A stretch of 64,000 nucleotides of DNA, from NCBI RefSeq assembly GCF_008973755.1, contig NZ_WBOM01000002.1, forward strand, positions 434,001 to 498,000, given 5' to 3'. The DNA comes from Nitrincola alkalilacustris (GTDB lineage: Bacteria; Pseudomonadota; Gammaproteobacteria; Pseudomonadales; Balneatricaceae). Below are positions 35,257 through 44,957 of the stretch, piece by piece. A model generated the notes under the pieces. It was given only the letters and a program-made list of their open reading frames with translations. It searched no databases and was not told the origin of the DNA. A program made the translations under genes and the position numbers. Each line of letters begins with the position of its first letter. Within the stretch, counting starts at the first letter, position 1.

Positions 35257-37287
35257 ATGAATAACTCAATTGTAGCTCCTTTGCAGCCGGCTACCTCGTG
35301 GCTGCCGCTGGCACAGTCAGGCCCTGTGCCGATGCGCTGGCTGATTGCGATACTCGGCATTTCGCTCTCTCTGTTCCAGCTATACAGTGCGGGTATACAG
35401 CCCTTAGGTCTGTTTTATCAGCGCAGTATTCACCTTGCATTGGTATTGATGCTGGCATTTCTGATTTTTACACCTTTTGGCTCCAAGCGGGGACCAATCG
35501 CCTCGATCGTTGATATGGCGTTTTTCGGAGCATCCATTCTGTCGGGTTTTTATCTGGTTTTTTATCTTGATGAGATATTTGGTCGCGCCGGTTTCTGGAA
35601 TCAGACGGATATTATTGTTGCTGTCATCACGACTGTAACACTGCTGGAAGCCAGCCGTCGTGCAGTTGGGTTGGGTCTCACTATTATAGGTATTATCGCC
35701 ATTGTTTATGCGATGGCGGGTCCACGTGGCGAGCTGCCCTGGATTGGTGAGTGGTTGCCGGGCATATTGAATCACCGGGGCTATACCCTTGAGCGTGTGG
35801 CTGCTCAGATGTACCTGGGGCAGGAGGGGATTTTCGGCCTGCCACTGGGTGTTGCTGCCACCTTTGTATTTGTATTCGTTCTATTCGGTGCCCTACTTGA
35901 AGTGACGGGTGCCGGTAAGTTCTTTATCGATCTTGCGTTTGCGGCGACAGGGCAGCAACGCGGAGGCCCTGCAAAGGCAGCGGTTCTGGCATCTGCCAGT
36001 ATGGGTTCCATCTCCGGCAGTTCCATCGCCAATGTTGTGACAACCGGTGCATTCACCATCCCCTTGATGAAAAAGCTGGGATACAAGCCTGCACAGGCTG
36101 GTGGGATTGAAGCAGCGGCAAGTACCGGTGGTCAGATCATGCCACCTCTGATGGGAGCAGGTGCCTTCCTGATCGCGGAGTACACCCGCGTACCCTACAT
36201 GGATATCGTAAAAGTCAGTATTTTCCCGGCGCTGCTCTATTTCGCTACTGTGTACCTGTTTGTTCATATCATTGCCGTTAAACAAGGTATGCATGGTCTG
36301 CCGAAGAAGGATCTACCAGTGCTGAAAGAGGTGATGGCACGTGGATGGTTCTTCCTTGCCCCCTTGATTCTGCTGGTCTATCTGCTGGTAAGCGGTGTTT
36401 CGCCGATGCGTGTCGGTTTCTATGCAGTTACCGGGATCATCGTTGTAGCTGGCATCAATGGACTATGGCTGGCGATCCAGCGGGGGCAAAAGCAGAATCG
36501 ACTCAAGGAGGAGGTGACAACCGCTCTGAAGGTCGGCTTTGTGAAGCTGATGCATGGTCTTGAACTCGGCGCCCGCAATGCGGTGTCGGTGAGTATCGCC
36601 TGTGGTGTTGCCGGTATCGTGGTGGCCGTGGTGGGGCTGACCGGGCTTGGCCTGAAGTTCTCCTCCATGATGATCGCTTTCTCGGGCGGTAATATCCTGC
36701 TGGCTCTGCTGCTGGTGATCATTGCAAGCCTGATCCTGGGTCTGGGCTTGCCGGTCACGGCGAGCTATATCGTATTGATCGTGCTGGTGGGCCCGGCGCT
36801 GACCAATGAGTTCGGCATCCCATTACTGATCGCTCATCTGCTGGTGTTCTGGTATTCACAGGATTCGAATGTCACACCGCCGGTGGCACTGGCCGCCTTT
36901 GCGGCGGCCGCCATCGCAGGAAGTAAGACCATGGAAACCAGTGTGCAGTCCTGGAAGTTCGCCAAGGGGCTATATCTGATACCGCTGTTCATGGTGTTCA
37001 ATCCGGAAATCATTATGGGTGGGCCGCTGGAGGTATTGCTCTGGAATGGCTTTATCATCATTCTGGCCCTGATAGCATTCGCAGCCTCTATTGAGGGGTA
37101 TCTGTTCACCTGGATGCAGTCCTGGATGCGAGCTTTGCTGGCACTGGCGGTCATTGGGGTCTTTTATCCTTCGCTTCAGGTGGAGATGCTGAGCGTCGGT
37201 GTGATGTCGGTGCTCCTGGCCTTTAACTTCCTGCAGTACAAGCGGCTTGGCAGAAAAGTAACCACCACATCTGAGGTGGTGTCGTAA
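35257..37287 (+). CDS. TRAP transporter fused permease (TAXI type)
   Basis: A 676-residue inner-membrane protein with roughly 16-18 hydrophobic segments, the small and large permease parts joined in one chain as usual for TAXI systems. Family stretches include GGPAKAAVLASASMGSISGS, AAASTGGQIMPPLMGAGAFL and VFWYSQDSNVTPPVALAAFA. It transports the ligand of the receptor encoded just upstream and is in the same sigma-54-driven unit. Confidence 0.92.
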   Translation: MNNSIVAPLQPATSWLPLAQSGPVPMRWLIAILGISLSLFQLYSAGIQPLGLFYQRSIHLALVLMLAFLIFTPFGSKRGPIASIVDMAFFGASILSGFYLVFYLDEIFGRAGFWNQTDIIVAVITTVTLLEASRRAVGLGLTIIGIIAIVYAMAGPRGELPWIGEWLPGILNHRGYTLERVAAQMYLGQEGIFGLPLGVAATFVFVFVLFGALLEVTGAGKFFIDLAFAATGQQRGGPAKAAVLASASMGSISGSSIANVVTTGAFTIPLMKKLGYKPAQAGGIEAAASTGGQIMPPLMGAGAFLIAEYTRVPYMDIVKVSIFPALLYFATVYLFVHIIAVKQGMHGLPKKDLPVLKEVMARGWFFLAPLILLVYLLVSGVSPMRVGFYAVTGIIVVAGINGLWLAIQRGQKQNRLKEEVTTALKVGFVKLMHGLELGARNAVSVSIACGVAGIVVAVVGLTGLGLKFSSMMIAFSGGNILLALLLVIIASLILGLGLPVTASYIVLIVLVGPALTNEFGIPLLIAHLLVFWYSQDSNVTPPVALAAFAAAAIAGSKTMETSVQSWKFAKGLYLIPLFMVFNPEIIMGGPLEVLLWNGFIIILALIAFAASIEGYLFTWMQSWMRALLALAVIGVFYPSLQVEMLSVGVMSVLLAFNFLQYKRLGRKVTTTSEVVS

Positions 37288-37344
37288 GGAGAGGCTGAGG
37301 TCTGCGGATCTGGTTTCTTATGCTTTTTTGTTATTCCATCTGTG

Positions 37345-37381
37345 CGTGAGTTGTCGTTTGCTGTATAAACGGCAACTCACG
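37345..37381 (+). other. Strong hairpin between permease and glutaminase
   Basis: Arms 37345-37359 and 37367-37381 form a 15-bp stem with one G-T pair and loop GCTGTAT. There is no T-run after it. It may act as attenuator or mRNA-processing site before the glutaminase gene. Confidence 0.55.
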
Positions 37382-37422
37382 AAACGAGCCAATGAGAAGC
37401 TCGAAAGTCAGCAGGTGGAGAG

Positions 37423-38361
37423 ATGGAAGGTATACTAAAGCAGCCGCAAAATCTGGCGAAGTTATTGCAATCCTTGGTGGACGAGGCCAGCAAACTGCCG
37501 GTTGAAGGTGATGTCGCCAACTATATCCCGGCTCTGGCAGCCGTTAATCCCGATCAGCAGGGATTGGCTGTTGCGACGATCGACGGACAGGTGGTCAGTG
37601 CCGGTGATGCCACCGTTCCCTTTTCCATCCAGAGCGTATCCAAGATTTTCGGGCTGGTCATGGCGATGAACCGGGTCGGCGATCAGCTCTGGAAACGAGT
37701 GCATATGGAGCCTTCCGGCCAGCCCTTCAACTCCATCGTTCAGTTGGAGTGGGAGCATGGCATTCCTCGTAACCCTTTTATCAACGCCGGTGCCATCGTG
37801 GTCTCGGATATCCTCGCGACGCACTACTCAGCCTGTAAAACAGCGCTGGTCAGTTTTGTTCGTCAGCTTGCCGGTTGTGAAACCATCTACCCAGATCATG
37901 AGGTTTATCTGTCTGAGAAGTTGCACGGTAACCGTAATGCTGCACTGGCATATCTGATGAAGAGCTTTAACAATATTGAAGCGGAAGTTCAGGATGTGCT
38001 CGACTACTATTTTCATCAGTGCTCATTGAGCATGACCTGTGAGCAACTGGCGGTGAGCCTGTCGTTTCTGGCCAATCGAGGTGTTCACCCTCATAGCGGG
38101 CAGTCGATCTGCACGAGGCGCGATGCCCATAGAATCAATGCGATCCTGTCCACCAGCGGCATGTATGATCAGTCGGGTGAGTTTGCCTTCACGGTAGGTT
38201 TGCCAGCCAAGAGCGGCGTCGGCGGCAGTATTATCGCGGTGGTGCCTAACTACGGTGTGATCGTGGCCTGGAGCCCTCGCTTGAACAGCTTCGGCAACTC
38301 CTGTCGTGCTATGCACATGATTACCCATCTGGCCGAGCGGCTGGGATTGTCGGTGTATTGA
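37423..38361 (+). CDS. glsA: Glutaminase (serine-dependent, GlsA family)
   Basis: A 312-residue enzyme hydrolysing glutamine to glutamate and ammonia (EC 3.5.1.2). The beta-lactamase-like catalytic Ser71 and Lys74 lie in FSIQSVSKIFGL, and PFSIQSVSK, WEHGIPRNPFINAGAIVVSD and KSGVGGSIIAVVPNYG are conserved. Length and start (GGTGGAGAG before ATG) are normal. Placed after a TAXI transporter it suggests glutamine or glutamate as the shared theme; co-transcription through the hairpin at 37345 is possible. Confidence 0.92.
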   Translation: MEGILKQPQNLAKLLQSLVDEASKLPVEGDVANYIPALAAVNPDQQGLAVATIDGQVVSAGDATVPFSIQSVSKIFGLVMAMNRVGDQLWKRVHMEPSGQPFNSIVQLEWEHGIPRNPFINAGAIVVSDILATHYSACKTALVSFVRQLAGCETIYPDHEVYLSEKLHGNRNAALAYLMKSFNNIEAEVQDVLDYYFHQCSLSMTCEQLAVSLSFLANRGVHPHSGQSICTRRDAHRINAILSTSGMYDQSGEFAFTVGLPAKSGVGGSIIAVVPNYGVIVAWSPRLNSFGNSCRAMHMITHLAERLGLSVY

Positions 38362-38388
38362 TAGGGGTCTTATGACCAGCTTGAGCCT

Positions 38389-39138
38389 CTACCTGAGGCT
38401 CGCTATGTAATTTGAGATATGCTCTAACTTCTCCGGGTCATCATCTACAAAGGTGACTTTAACAGAAACGAATGGCGTGTCGGCCCGGTTGTCGAAAGCC
38501 TCAATCCGTGAAACGAAACCATTAATACGAGCGACGCCATCGCCCGATAGCTGCTCTATATCAACAACCACTTGTTCAAGAATGCCGGGAAATGCGCTGT
38601 CTTCATTTTTAATAACCACCAGTACATCGCGCAGACTGATATCCTTGATGGCACAGCGAAAAAACTGATTACTGGTTCGTAGTTGTGCGAGGCCTTTGGG
38701 TTTTGCCCCGGCTTTCTGTTGCGTCTGTGGTTTGGCTGCGGCTGTCTTGGTTGTTTCAGCAGGCTTACCGAACAAGAGCTTCTGCATCTTCCCTTCCAGC
38801 TGTGCTGCCGAGAAGGGCTTACCCAGATAGTCACTCACGCCCGATTGAATCGCTTTCAGAATGTAATCACGTTCACCACGACTGGTTGCCATGAGAAATG
38901 GGGTTGTCTTGTACTGCTCTTGCTGGCGTGTCCACTGCAATAACTCTAAACCTGACATCTGCGGCATCTCCCAGTCACAGATAATCAGGTCATAATGACC
39001 CTTTTCCAGACATGACTGCGCCTCTTTACCGTTAAACGCGGAGATAACCGATGCTTTCGGAAAAGCATTACGAACAATACGCGTCACGTGTGTGCAGATT
39101 GCCTTAGCATCGTCAACGACTAATACAGATAAACCCAT
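38389..39138 (-). CDS. Response regulator with C-terminal PilZ-like domain
   Basis: A 249-residue protein. The receiver (LSVLVVDDAKAICTHVTRIV, phospho-Asp in LIICDWEMPQMSG, Lys in DYLGKPFS) covers residues about 1-120, a Lys/Ala/Gln-rich linker follows, and the C-terminal 100 residues (FRCAIKDISLRDVLVVIKNE) look like a PilZ-type beta domain lacking the full c-di-GMP motif RxxxR. ATG at 39138 with GGAG six bases upstream is preferred to the GTG at 39180. It may be an effector of the nearby c-di-GMP systems or an orphan regulator. Confidence 0.8.
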   Translation of the reverse strand: MGLSVLVVDDAKAICTHVTRIVRNAFPKASVISAFNGKEAQSCLEKGHYDLIICDWEMPQMSGLELLQWTRQQEQYKTTPFLMATSRGERDYILKAIQSGVSDYLGKPFSAAQLEGKMQKLLFGKPAETTKTAAAKPQTQQKAGAKPKGLAQLRTSNQFFRCAIKDISLRDVLVVIKNEDSAFPGILEQVVVDIEQLSGDGVARINGFVSRIEAFDNRADTPFVSVKVTFVDDDPEKLEHISNYIASLR

Positions 39139-39276
39139 CCTGTGCTCCACTTTAAGTAGTTCAGTCGATGATTGAGCCACATTAACCTTGAGACGGCAAT
39201 GGGCAGGGTTTAGATTGATGCGGTTGGCTTGTATAAGTCATAATGCATGTTACAGAAAAATGATGAGAGCAGAGCA

Positions 39277-39612
39277 ATGCCGCAACTGATTTTTCATGGT
39301 GTAAAGAGCGATGATGTCAAAACCTGTTCGACAGCTCTGGTGGAAGAGTTGGCGCAGGTGATGGAGACCTCAACCGATAATTTTCTGCTGGAGGTGATCA
39401 ACTCGGTTCAGATTTTCAACGGGAGAGAGGAGGTCAAACCCTATCCCTTTGTGGATGTGCGCTGGTTTGAGCGCGGGCAGGTGGTGCAGGATGCCAGTGC
39501 GGCTGTCATCACTCAGCACCTGAATCGGGTAGGCTGCGATCCGGTTGATGTGATTTTCACAGCACTTCGTAAAAATGCATATTATGAGAATAGTACTCAT
39601 TTTGATACCTGA
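39277..39612 (+). CDS. DUF1904 family protein
   Basis: A 111-residue small protein (PQLIFHGVKSDDVKTCSTAL, VDVRWFERGQVVQDASAAVI) matching the DUF1904 family, which has a tautomerase-like fold. The N-terminal Pro after the initiator Met would be the catalytic residue in tautomerases. No pathway is evident. The start at 39277 is preferred because it exposes this proline. Confidence 0.75.
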   Translation: MPQLIFHGVKSDDVKTCSTALVEELAQVMETSTDNFLLEVINSVQIFNGREEVKPYPFVDVRWFERGQVVQDASAAVITQHLNRVGCDPVDVIFTALRKNAYYENSTHFDT

Positions 39613-39691
39613 GAGATGGCTTTTCAGGCTCTGGTAGATCATTCGTGGAATCCAGTGTTTCGCAGTAAAGCCGACAGGAAACGAAAAAAAC

Positions 39692-41170
39692 ATGCATCCA
39701 GGCGAAAAGATTGCTCATCCCAATCGCTACATAATGACCCATATCATGCTCTGGGTTTTTATTCCAATGCTGGTCAGTATCGGTGCATTTAACGGTTATC
39801 GAATATATAACGATCATCGTTTGATGTTGAATCAGATAGAGCAGGATGTTGTTGGTTCTTTGCATCTGATCAATGAAGCTATCGCCATTCTGGAGTCCCT
39901 GTTTGAAAACAGAATGAGCGAAGGCCTGGATATTTTTATGGAGCAGTATCATCTGTCGGGAGAACAGCCTGGAAAAATTGATCTTGAAGCCCTGAGTGCT
40001 CGGCTGGATGACCAGATGGACCTGTATATCATCAATGCTGACAGCGTTGTTCAATACTCCACTCTGGAGCAGGATATTGGCCTGGATATGAAAACTCTAG
40101 GGAGTTTTGCTGACTATATTGAGCAAATTCGTGCAGCAGGTTTGCCCCAGGTGGACCCTGTCAGTAAAGAAACCCTGACGGGGTTCTATCGCAAATATGC
40201 CTATGCACCAACACCTGATAAAGAGTGGATTCTTGAGCTGGGCTTGAAAAACAGTGTTATTTCATCTTATCTACAAGCGCTTGATCCGGTTAGAGTCATA
40301 GAGCGTCTGGTCAGCAATAACCCGGTATTGAACGGAATCAGGATGATTGACAGAGATGGTTGGGAGATCTCAATGTCGACACCCAGTCAGGTGGACGATG
40401 TCATTGCTGAGCGAGCTCTGCAAGTCGTCGAATCCTCACAGGATCTTGAAATCAGCCAGTGGAACAGGACATTACGCTATATTGAGCTATCCTCTGACGG
40501 TGATTTTAAGTGGGGCGTGTTAGATCAGGTCATAGAGCTGGATTATAATCGTGCTTCGTTAATGTCAGGCATTATTGCCAATCTGTTGGTTACTGTTTTC
40601 AGTATTCTTATCTGCCTGGTGTTGGCACGCCGTTTTCGCCGAGTAGAACTGGAGCTGCGCCAGCATGCCGTTTATGACGTTTTGACCGGTATTTACAATC
40701 GACGTTATGGGATGAGTATACTCGAAAGAGAAGTGAGCAGGTCAAAACGCCTGAACACTCCTTTTAGCTGCCTGCTGATCGATATAGACCATTTTAAATC
40801 CATTAATGATGATTATGGGCATGATGTTGGAGACCAGGTTTTGAGACGCGTCAGTCAGGAGCTCCAGAAGTTTATCCGTCCTTATGACAGTTTCTTTCGG
40901 TATGGCGGTGAAGAGTTCATGATTCTCATGCCTGGCTTGACACTACAGGAGGCCTACAGTTGTGCCGAACGTATGCGAGAGATCTGTGAGTCAGTAAAGT
41001 TTTCGTTGAGCAAAACAGATCCTGACTTGAATATCACATTCAGTGCCGGAGTGGCTCAGTGCCAACCGGATGATACCCATAAAACCTTGATCAAGCGCGC
41101 CGATAAAGCGCTCTACGAAGCGAAACGCAGCGGGCGTAATAAGGTTCTTTTGAGCACCGCTTCTTCCTGA
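39692..41170 (+). CDS. Membrane diguanylate cyclase (GGDEF)
   Basis: A 492-residue protein: helix near residues 15-37, periplasmic sensor domain to about 292, second helix near 293-313 and a cytoplasmic GGDEF domain from about 325 with active motif GGEEF (RYGGEEFMILMPG). An I-site RPYD lies upstream of it. It makes c-di-GMP in response to an unknown external signal. It stands alone, 79 bases after the DUF1904 gene. Confidence 0.92.
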   Translation: MHPGEKIAHPNRYIMTHIMLWVFIPMLVSIGAFNGYRIYNDHRLMLNQIEQDVVGSLHLINEAIAILESLFENRMSEGLDIFMEQYHLSGEQPGKIDLEALSARLDDQMDLYIINADSVVQYSTLEQDIGLDMKTLGSFADYIEQIRAAGLPQVDPVSKETLTGFYRKYAYAPTPDKEWILELGLKNSVISSYLQALDPVRVIERLVSNNPVLNGIRMIDRDGWEISMSTPSQVDDVIAERALQVVESSQDLEISQWNRTLRYIELSSDGDFKWGVLDQVIELDYNRASLMSGIIANLLVTVFSILICLVLARRFRRVELELRQHAVYDVLTGIYNRRYGMSILEREVSRSKRLNTPFSCLLIDIDHFKSINDDYGHDVGDQVLRRVSQELQKFIRPYDSFFRYGGEEFMILMPGLTLQEAYSCAERMREICESVKFSLSKTDPDLNITFSAGVAQCQPDDTHKTLIKRADKALYEAKRSGRNKVLLSTASS

Positions 41171-41258
41171 ACGTGTTTGTGGTGCTTGTACGCCATTCAA
41201 ATACTGGCCTTTAGAACATCAAACAGCGCCCTGTCACCAGACAGAGCGCCGTAATGGA

Positions 41259-42836
41259 TCAGGCTGCGTTCTGAGCCTGCTCAGGTATTGGGGTTCTGAT
41301 CAGATGATCAAAGGCACCCAAGGCTGCCGTGGAGCCGCTGCCCATGGCGATGATGATCTGCTTGTAAGGCACGGTGGTGACATCGCCGGCGGCAAAGATG
41401 CCCGGCACAGAGGTTTCACCGCGTGTGCCGATCTCTATCTCGCCGCGTGGGCTTAGCGCGATATCACTGTCCTTCAGCCATTCGGTGTTTGGTACCAGTC
41501 CGATCTGGACGAAGATACCAGCCAGCGTAATCTCTCTGGACTCACCTGAGGCACGATCGGTATACACCAAGCCGGTGACACGCTGTCCGTCGCCCTTGAC
41601 CTCGGTGGTCAGTGCTTCCTTGAAAATGGTGATATTGCTCATCGAGCGTGCTTTGCGCTGCAGCACTTCATCTGCACGCAGTGTGTTGTCAAACTCCAGC
41701 ACCGTGACATGCTCGACGATGCCGGCCAGGTCAATAGCTGCCTCGATACCCGAGTTACCTCCACCGATCACGGCAACACGCTTGCCCTTGAACAGCGGGC
41801 CGTCGCAGTGCGGACAGTAAGCCACACCCTTGCCACGATACTCCTGTTCACCCGGTACATTCATTTCACGCCAGCGCGCACCGGTCGCGAGGATCACGGA
41901 ACGGCTTTTCAGCAGGGCGCCATTTTCCAGTTCCAGCTCGAACAGGTCGCTGCCACTCAGTTTTGCTGCTTTCTGATTGGTCATCAGATCGACATCATAC
42001 TCCAGTACGTGCTGCTCCAGATTGGCCACCAGTTTAGGGCCTTCTGTCGCCTTGACCGAGATGAAGTTCTCGATGCCGACCGTATCCAGCACCTGTCCAC
42101 CGAAGCGCTCAGCCACCAGGCCGGTACGGATTCCTTTGCGTGCCGCATAGATTGCGGCGGATGCAGCAGCAGGGCCTCCGCCGACGATCAGTACATCGTA
42201 GGGTGCTTTGCTGCTCAGCTCAGCAGCCTGTTTTTTCGCCGCGCCGCTATCCAGTTTGTTGACGATCTCAGGCAGCGTCATGCGACCCTGGCCGAAAGTT
42301 TTGCCGTTCAGGAACACGGTGGGTACAGCCATAACGCTGCGCGCTTCAGCCTCTTCGGTGAACAGCGAACCATCGATCATTACACTGCTGACTTTCGGGT
42401 TCAGGGTCGCGATCAGATTCAGGGCCTGTACCACATCCGGGCAGTTCTGGCAGGAGAGGGATATAAAGGTCTCGAACACCATCTCGCCATCTAACTGCTT
42501 GATCTGATCGAGCAGTGCCTGTTCTGCCTTGGCGGGATAGCCGCCATTCTGCAGCAGGGCCAGAATCAGTGAGGTGAACTCATGGCCCATGGGGATGCCG
42601 GCAAAGCGCACACGCGGGGCTTCACCGGCAGGACCGATCGCCATGCTGGGCTTGCGCACATCAGCATCGGGGCGTTCGATCAGGGAAATCTTGTCTGACA
42701 GCTCTGCGATCTCATACGCCAGACCTGACAGTTCTTTGCCTTTTGGGCTGTCATCGGTGGAAACGGTTATCTCGATCGGATTAACGATCTTCTGCAGATA
42801 GGTGTCCAGCTGTTGTTTGATGTTGGAATCCAGCAT
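41259..42836 (-). CDS. ahpF: Alkyl hydroperoxide reductase subunit F
   Basis: A 525-residue flavoprotein disulfide reductase. The N-terminal glutaredoxin-like half carries Cys129-x2-Cys132 (SCQNC), and the thioredoxin-reductase-like half carries the FAD motif [18 protein letters not shown], the active disulfide CPHC near residue 350, and the NADH motif [17 protein letters not shown]. It passes electrons from NADH to AhpC, encoded 130 bases upstream on the same strand, for peroxide removal. Confidence 0.96.
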   Translation of the reverse strand: MLDSNIKQQLDTYLQKIVNPIEITVSTDDSPKGKELSGLAYEIAELSDKISLIERPDADVRKPSMAIGPAGEAPRVRFAGIPMGHEFTSLILALLQNGGYPAKAEQALLDQIKQLDGEMVFETFISLSCQNCPDVVQALNLIATLNPKVSSVMIDGSLFTEEAEARSVMAVPTVFLNGKTFGQGRMTLPEIVNKLDSGAAKKQAAELSSKAPYDVLIVGGGPAAASAAIYAARKGIRTGLVAERFGGQVLDTVGIENFISVKATEGPKLVANLEQHVLEYDVDLMTNQKAAKLSGSDLFELELENGALLKSRSVILATGARWREMNVPGEQEYRGKGVAYCPHCDGPLFKGKRVAVIGGGNSGIEAAIDLAGIVEHVTVLEFDNTLRADEVLQRKARSMSNITIFKEALTTEVKGDGQRVTGLVYTDRASGESREITLAGIFVQIGLVPNTEWLKDSDIALSPRGEIEIGTRGETSVPGIFAAGDVTTVPYKQIIIAMGSGSTAALGAFDHLIRTPIPEQAQNAA

Positions 42837-42850
42837 GAGTCTGTCCTTAA

Positions 42851-42902
42851 GCCCATGGATGGGCTGTATGCTGGCAACGCAGGAGCGGTTGCCAGTAAAT
42901 GA
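42851..42902 (+). repeat. Double-hairpin dispersed repeat, copy B
   Basis: Lies between ahpC and ahpF. It begins with the palindrome GCCCATGGATGGGC (42851-42864), followed by CTGGCAAC-GCAGGAGC-GGTTGCCAG (42871-42895), where CTGGCAAC pairs with the later arm. The compensating change from ...CAAT/ATTG... in copy C to CAAC/GTTG here supports a conserved RNA or DNA hairpin. Confidence 0.75.
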
Positions 42903-42965
42903 TTCTAGAGAAGGTGTCGGCTACGACAGCCAGAAGGCTGCCGCAGTCCGACGGGGGAGCAACGC

Positions 42966-43535
42966 TTAGATCTTGCCGACCAGGTCCAGAGAAGGAGCCA
43001 GTGTGTCAGCGCCTGGCTGCCATGCAGCAGGGCAGACTTCGCCATCGTGAGTGGCAACGTACTGAGCGGCCTGGATTTTGCGGACCAGCTCTTTGGCAGA
43101 GCGGCCGATACCCAGATCGTGCACTTCAGATACTTTGATCTCGCCTTCTGGGTTGATCACGAAAGTACCACGCAGCGCCAGACCTTCCTCTTCGATCATC
43201 ACGCCGAAGTTGCGTGAGATAGTACCTGTTGGGTCACCGATCATTGGATACTGGATCTTCTGAATAGTGTCAGACGCATCGTGCCAGGCTTTGTGAGTGA
43301 AGTGCGTGTCGGTGGATACGGAATAAACTTCCACGCCCATCTCTTTCAACTGACCGTAGTAGTCAGCCAGATCACCCAGCTCAGTCGGGCAGACAAAAGT
43401 GAAGTCTGCAGGGTAGAAGAACACAACAGACCACTTACCTTTCAGGTCAGCGTCAGTGACGTTGATGAACTCACCATTATGGAAAGCCGTGGCGTTGAAA
43501 GGTTTTACAACGGTGTTGATCAGTGTTTGTGACAT
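42966..43535 (-). CDS. ahpC: Alkyl hydroperoxide reductase subunit C
   Basis: A 189-residue typical 2-Cys peroxiredoxin. The peroxidatic Cys49 is in [11 protein letters not shown] and the resolving Cys168 in [11 protein letters not shown]. It reduces hydrogen peroxide and alkyl hydroperoxides using AhpF as electron donor. A double-hairpin repeat separates it from ahpF. Peroxide regulation (OxyR) would be expected, but I did not see a clear OxyR box upstream. Confidence 0.97.
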   Translation of the reverse strand: MSQTLINTVVKPFNATAFHNGEFINVTDADLKGKWSVVFFYPADFTFVCPTELGDLADYYGQLKEMGVEVYSVSTDTHFTHKAWHDASDTIQKIQYPMIGDPTGTISRNFGVMIEEEGLALRGTFVINPEGEIKVSEVHDLGIGRSAKELVRKIQAAQYVATHDGEVCPAAWQPGADTLAPSLDLVGKI

Positions 43536-43608
43536 CTTGTCTCTCCAGTGTGGTTAAAAAATATTGTTTAAAGTGTTTGTGCTTTAAAGGGTTACGAGAA
43601 CGCTTTTT

Positions 43609-43630
43609 GGTAACGACACCCTTCGTTACC
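43609..43630. promoter_or_regulatory. Inverted repeat upstream of ahpC
   Basis: GGTAACG (43609-43615) and CGTTACC (43624-43630) are perfect arms with an 8-base spacer, 74 bases upstream of the ahpC start. It may be an operator; the cognate regulator is unknown. Confidence 0.4.
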
Positions 43631-43814
43631 GCTCGATGTGTATAGTAGGGATCTGGTGTTAATATTGAAAATTAATTGATTAAATATAAGTGATTGCAAA
43701 AAGCTATACGATGAGTCGTGATGTCGCATTCCCGTAACGAAACGAGTGCACTATAATAGGCGGTTTTACCTAGCCAACGGTGGACTCGTCCGCTCAGGAG
43801 TGAATGCGAAATCC

Positions 43815-44912
43815 ATGATCAAGACACCTTACTATCTCATCGATAAAACCAAGCTGCTGCGCAATATGGAGAAGATCGCCTATGTGCGAGAACACTCCGG
43901 TGCGAAAGCGTTGCTGGCACTGAAATGCTTTGCCACCTGGTCGGTTTTTGACCTGATGCAGGAATATATGGATGGCACCACCTCATCCTCCCTGTTTGAG
44001 GTCAGGCTGGGGCGTGAGAAGTTTGCCGGTGAGACGCATGCCTACAGTGTGGCCTATGCCGATGATGAGATCGACGAGGTGTTGGCCAACAGTGACAAGA
44101 TCATCTTCAACTCGATCAGCCAGCTGAATCGCTTTGCCGACAAGGCCGCCGATGCCGTCAAAGGGCTGCGGGTCAATCCCGGGGTCAGTAACTCTGAGTT
44201 CATTCTGGCCGATCCGGCACGCCCGTTCAGTCGTCTGGGGGAGTGGGATCCTGAAAAGATCGAAGCAGTGATCGATCATATCTCCGGTTTCATGTTGCAC
44301 TATAACTGCGAGAACAACGATTTTGATCAGCTTGATCAGTCGCTGGCACGTATCGAAGAGCGTTTTGCTCATCTGTTGCATCAGGTGGAGTGGGTCAGCC
44401 TGGGTGGTGGTATCCACTTTACCGGTGAAGGCTATCCGCTGGATCGCTTCTGTGCCCGCCTTAAGTCATTTGCTGAACGCTATGGGGTGCAGGTTTATCT
44501 GGAGCCGGGTGAGGCGGCCATCACCCAGAGTACCTCGCTGGAAGTCACTGTGCTGGATACACTTTATAACGGCAAGCATCTGGCTGTTGTCGACAGCTCC
44601 ATCGAAGCGCATCTGCTGGATCTGCTGATCTATCGTCAGGAGGCGAAAATGGCCCCCTGTGATGGCCCGCATACCTATATGGTGTGTGGTAAATCCTGCC
44701 TTGCCGGAGATATCTTCGGTGAGTTCAAGTTTGACCATGAACTGCAGGTCGGTGATCGTCTCTCTTTTGAGGATGCTGCCGGTTATACCATGGTCAAGAA
44801 GAACTGGTTCAATGGCGTGAAAATGCCTTCGATTGCCGTGCGTCAGTTGGATGGGCGCGTTGAGGTGGTCAGGGAATTCACATTTGATGATTTTGCAAAT
44901 AGCCTCTCCTGA
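43815..44912 (+). CDS. nspC: Carboxynorspermidine decarboxylase
   Basis: A 365-residue PLP enzyme of the alanine-racemase-fold decarboxylase group. MIKTPYYLIDKTKLLRNMEK, ALLALKCFATWSVFDLM (Lys that binds PLP), LEPGEAAITQ and CGKSCLAGDIFGEF are NspC hallmarks. It decarboxylates carboxynorspermidine or carboxyspermidine to the polyamine. A longer frame to 43746 is rejected: ATG at 43815 gives the standard N-terminus, with AGGAG 14 bases upstream; GTG at 43800 is the alternative. It pairs with the dehydrogenase gene 45 bases downstream. Confidence 0.92.
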   Translation: MIKTPYYLIDKTKLLRNMEKIAYVREHSGAKALLALKCFATWSVFDLMQEYMDGTTSSSLFEVRLGREKFAGETHAYSVAYADDEIDEVLANSDKIIFNSISQLNRFADKAADAVKGLRVNPGVSNSEFILADPARPFSRLGEWDPEKIEAVIDHISGFMLHYNCENNDFDQLDQSLARIEERFAHLLHQVEWVSLGGGIHFTGEGYPLDRFCARLKSFAERYGVQVYLEPGEAAITQSTSLEVTVLDTLYNGKHLAVVDSSIEAHLLDLLIYRQEAKMAPCDGPHTYMVCGKSCLAGDIFGEFKFDHELQVGDRLSFEDAAGYTMVKKNWFNGVKMPSIAVRQLDGRVEVVREFTFDDFANSLS

Positions 44913-44957
44913 GCGAGGAGGTGACCGATTGAAAAAAGGTCGAGTTGAGGAAATGAA

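Noticed and set aside
37288-37422. Sigma-54 promoter before the glutaminase gene
   Set aside because: A GG...GC pair exists near 37316 but the spacing is 8 rather than 10 bases.
43536-43814. OxyR box before ahpC
   Set aside because: No ATAG...CTAT pattern with the right spacing could be found; only an unrelated inverted repeat is present.
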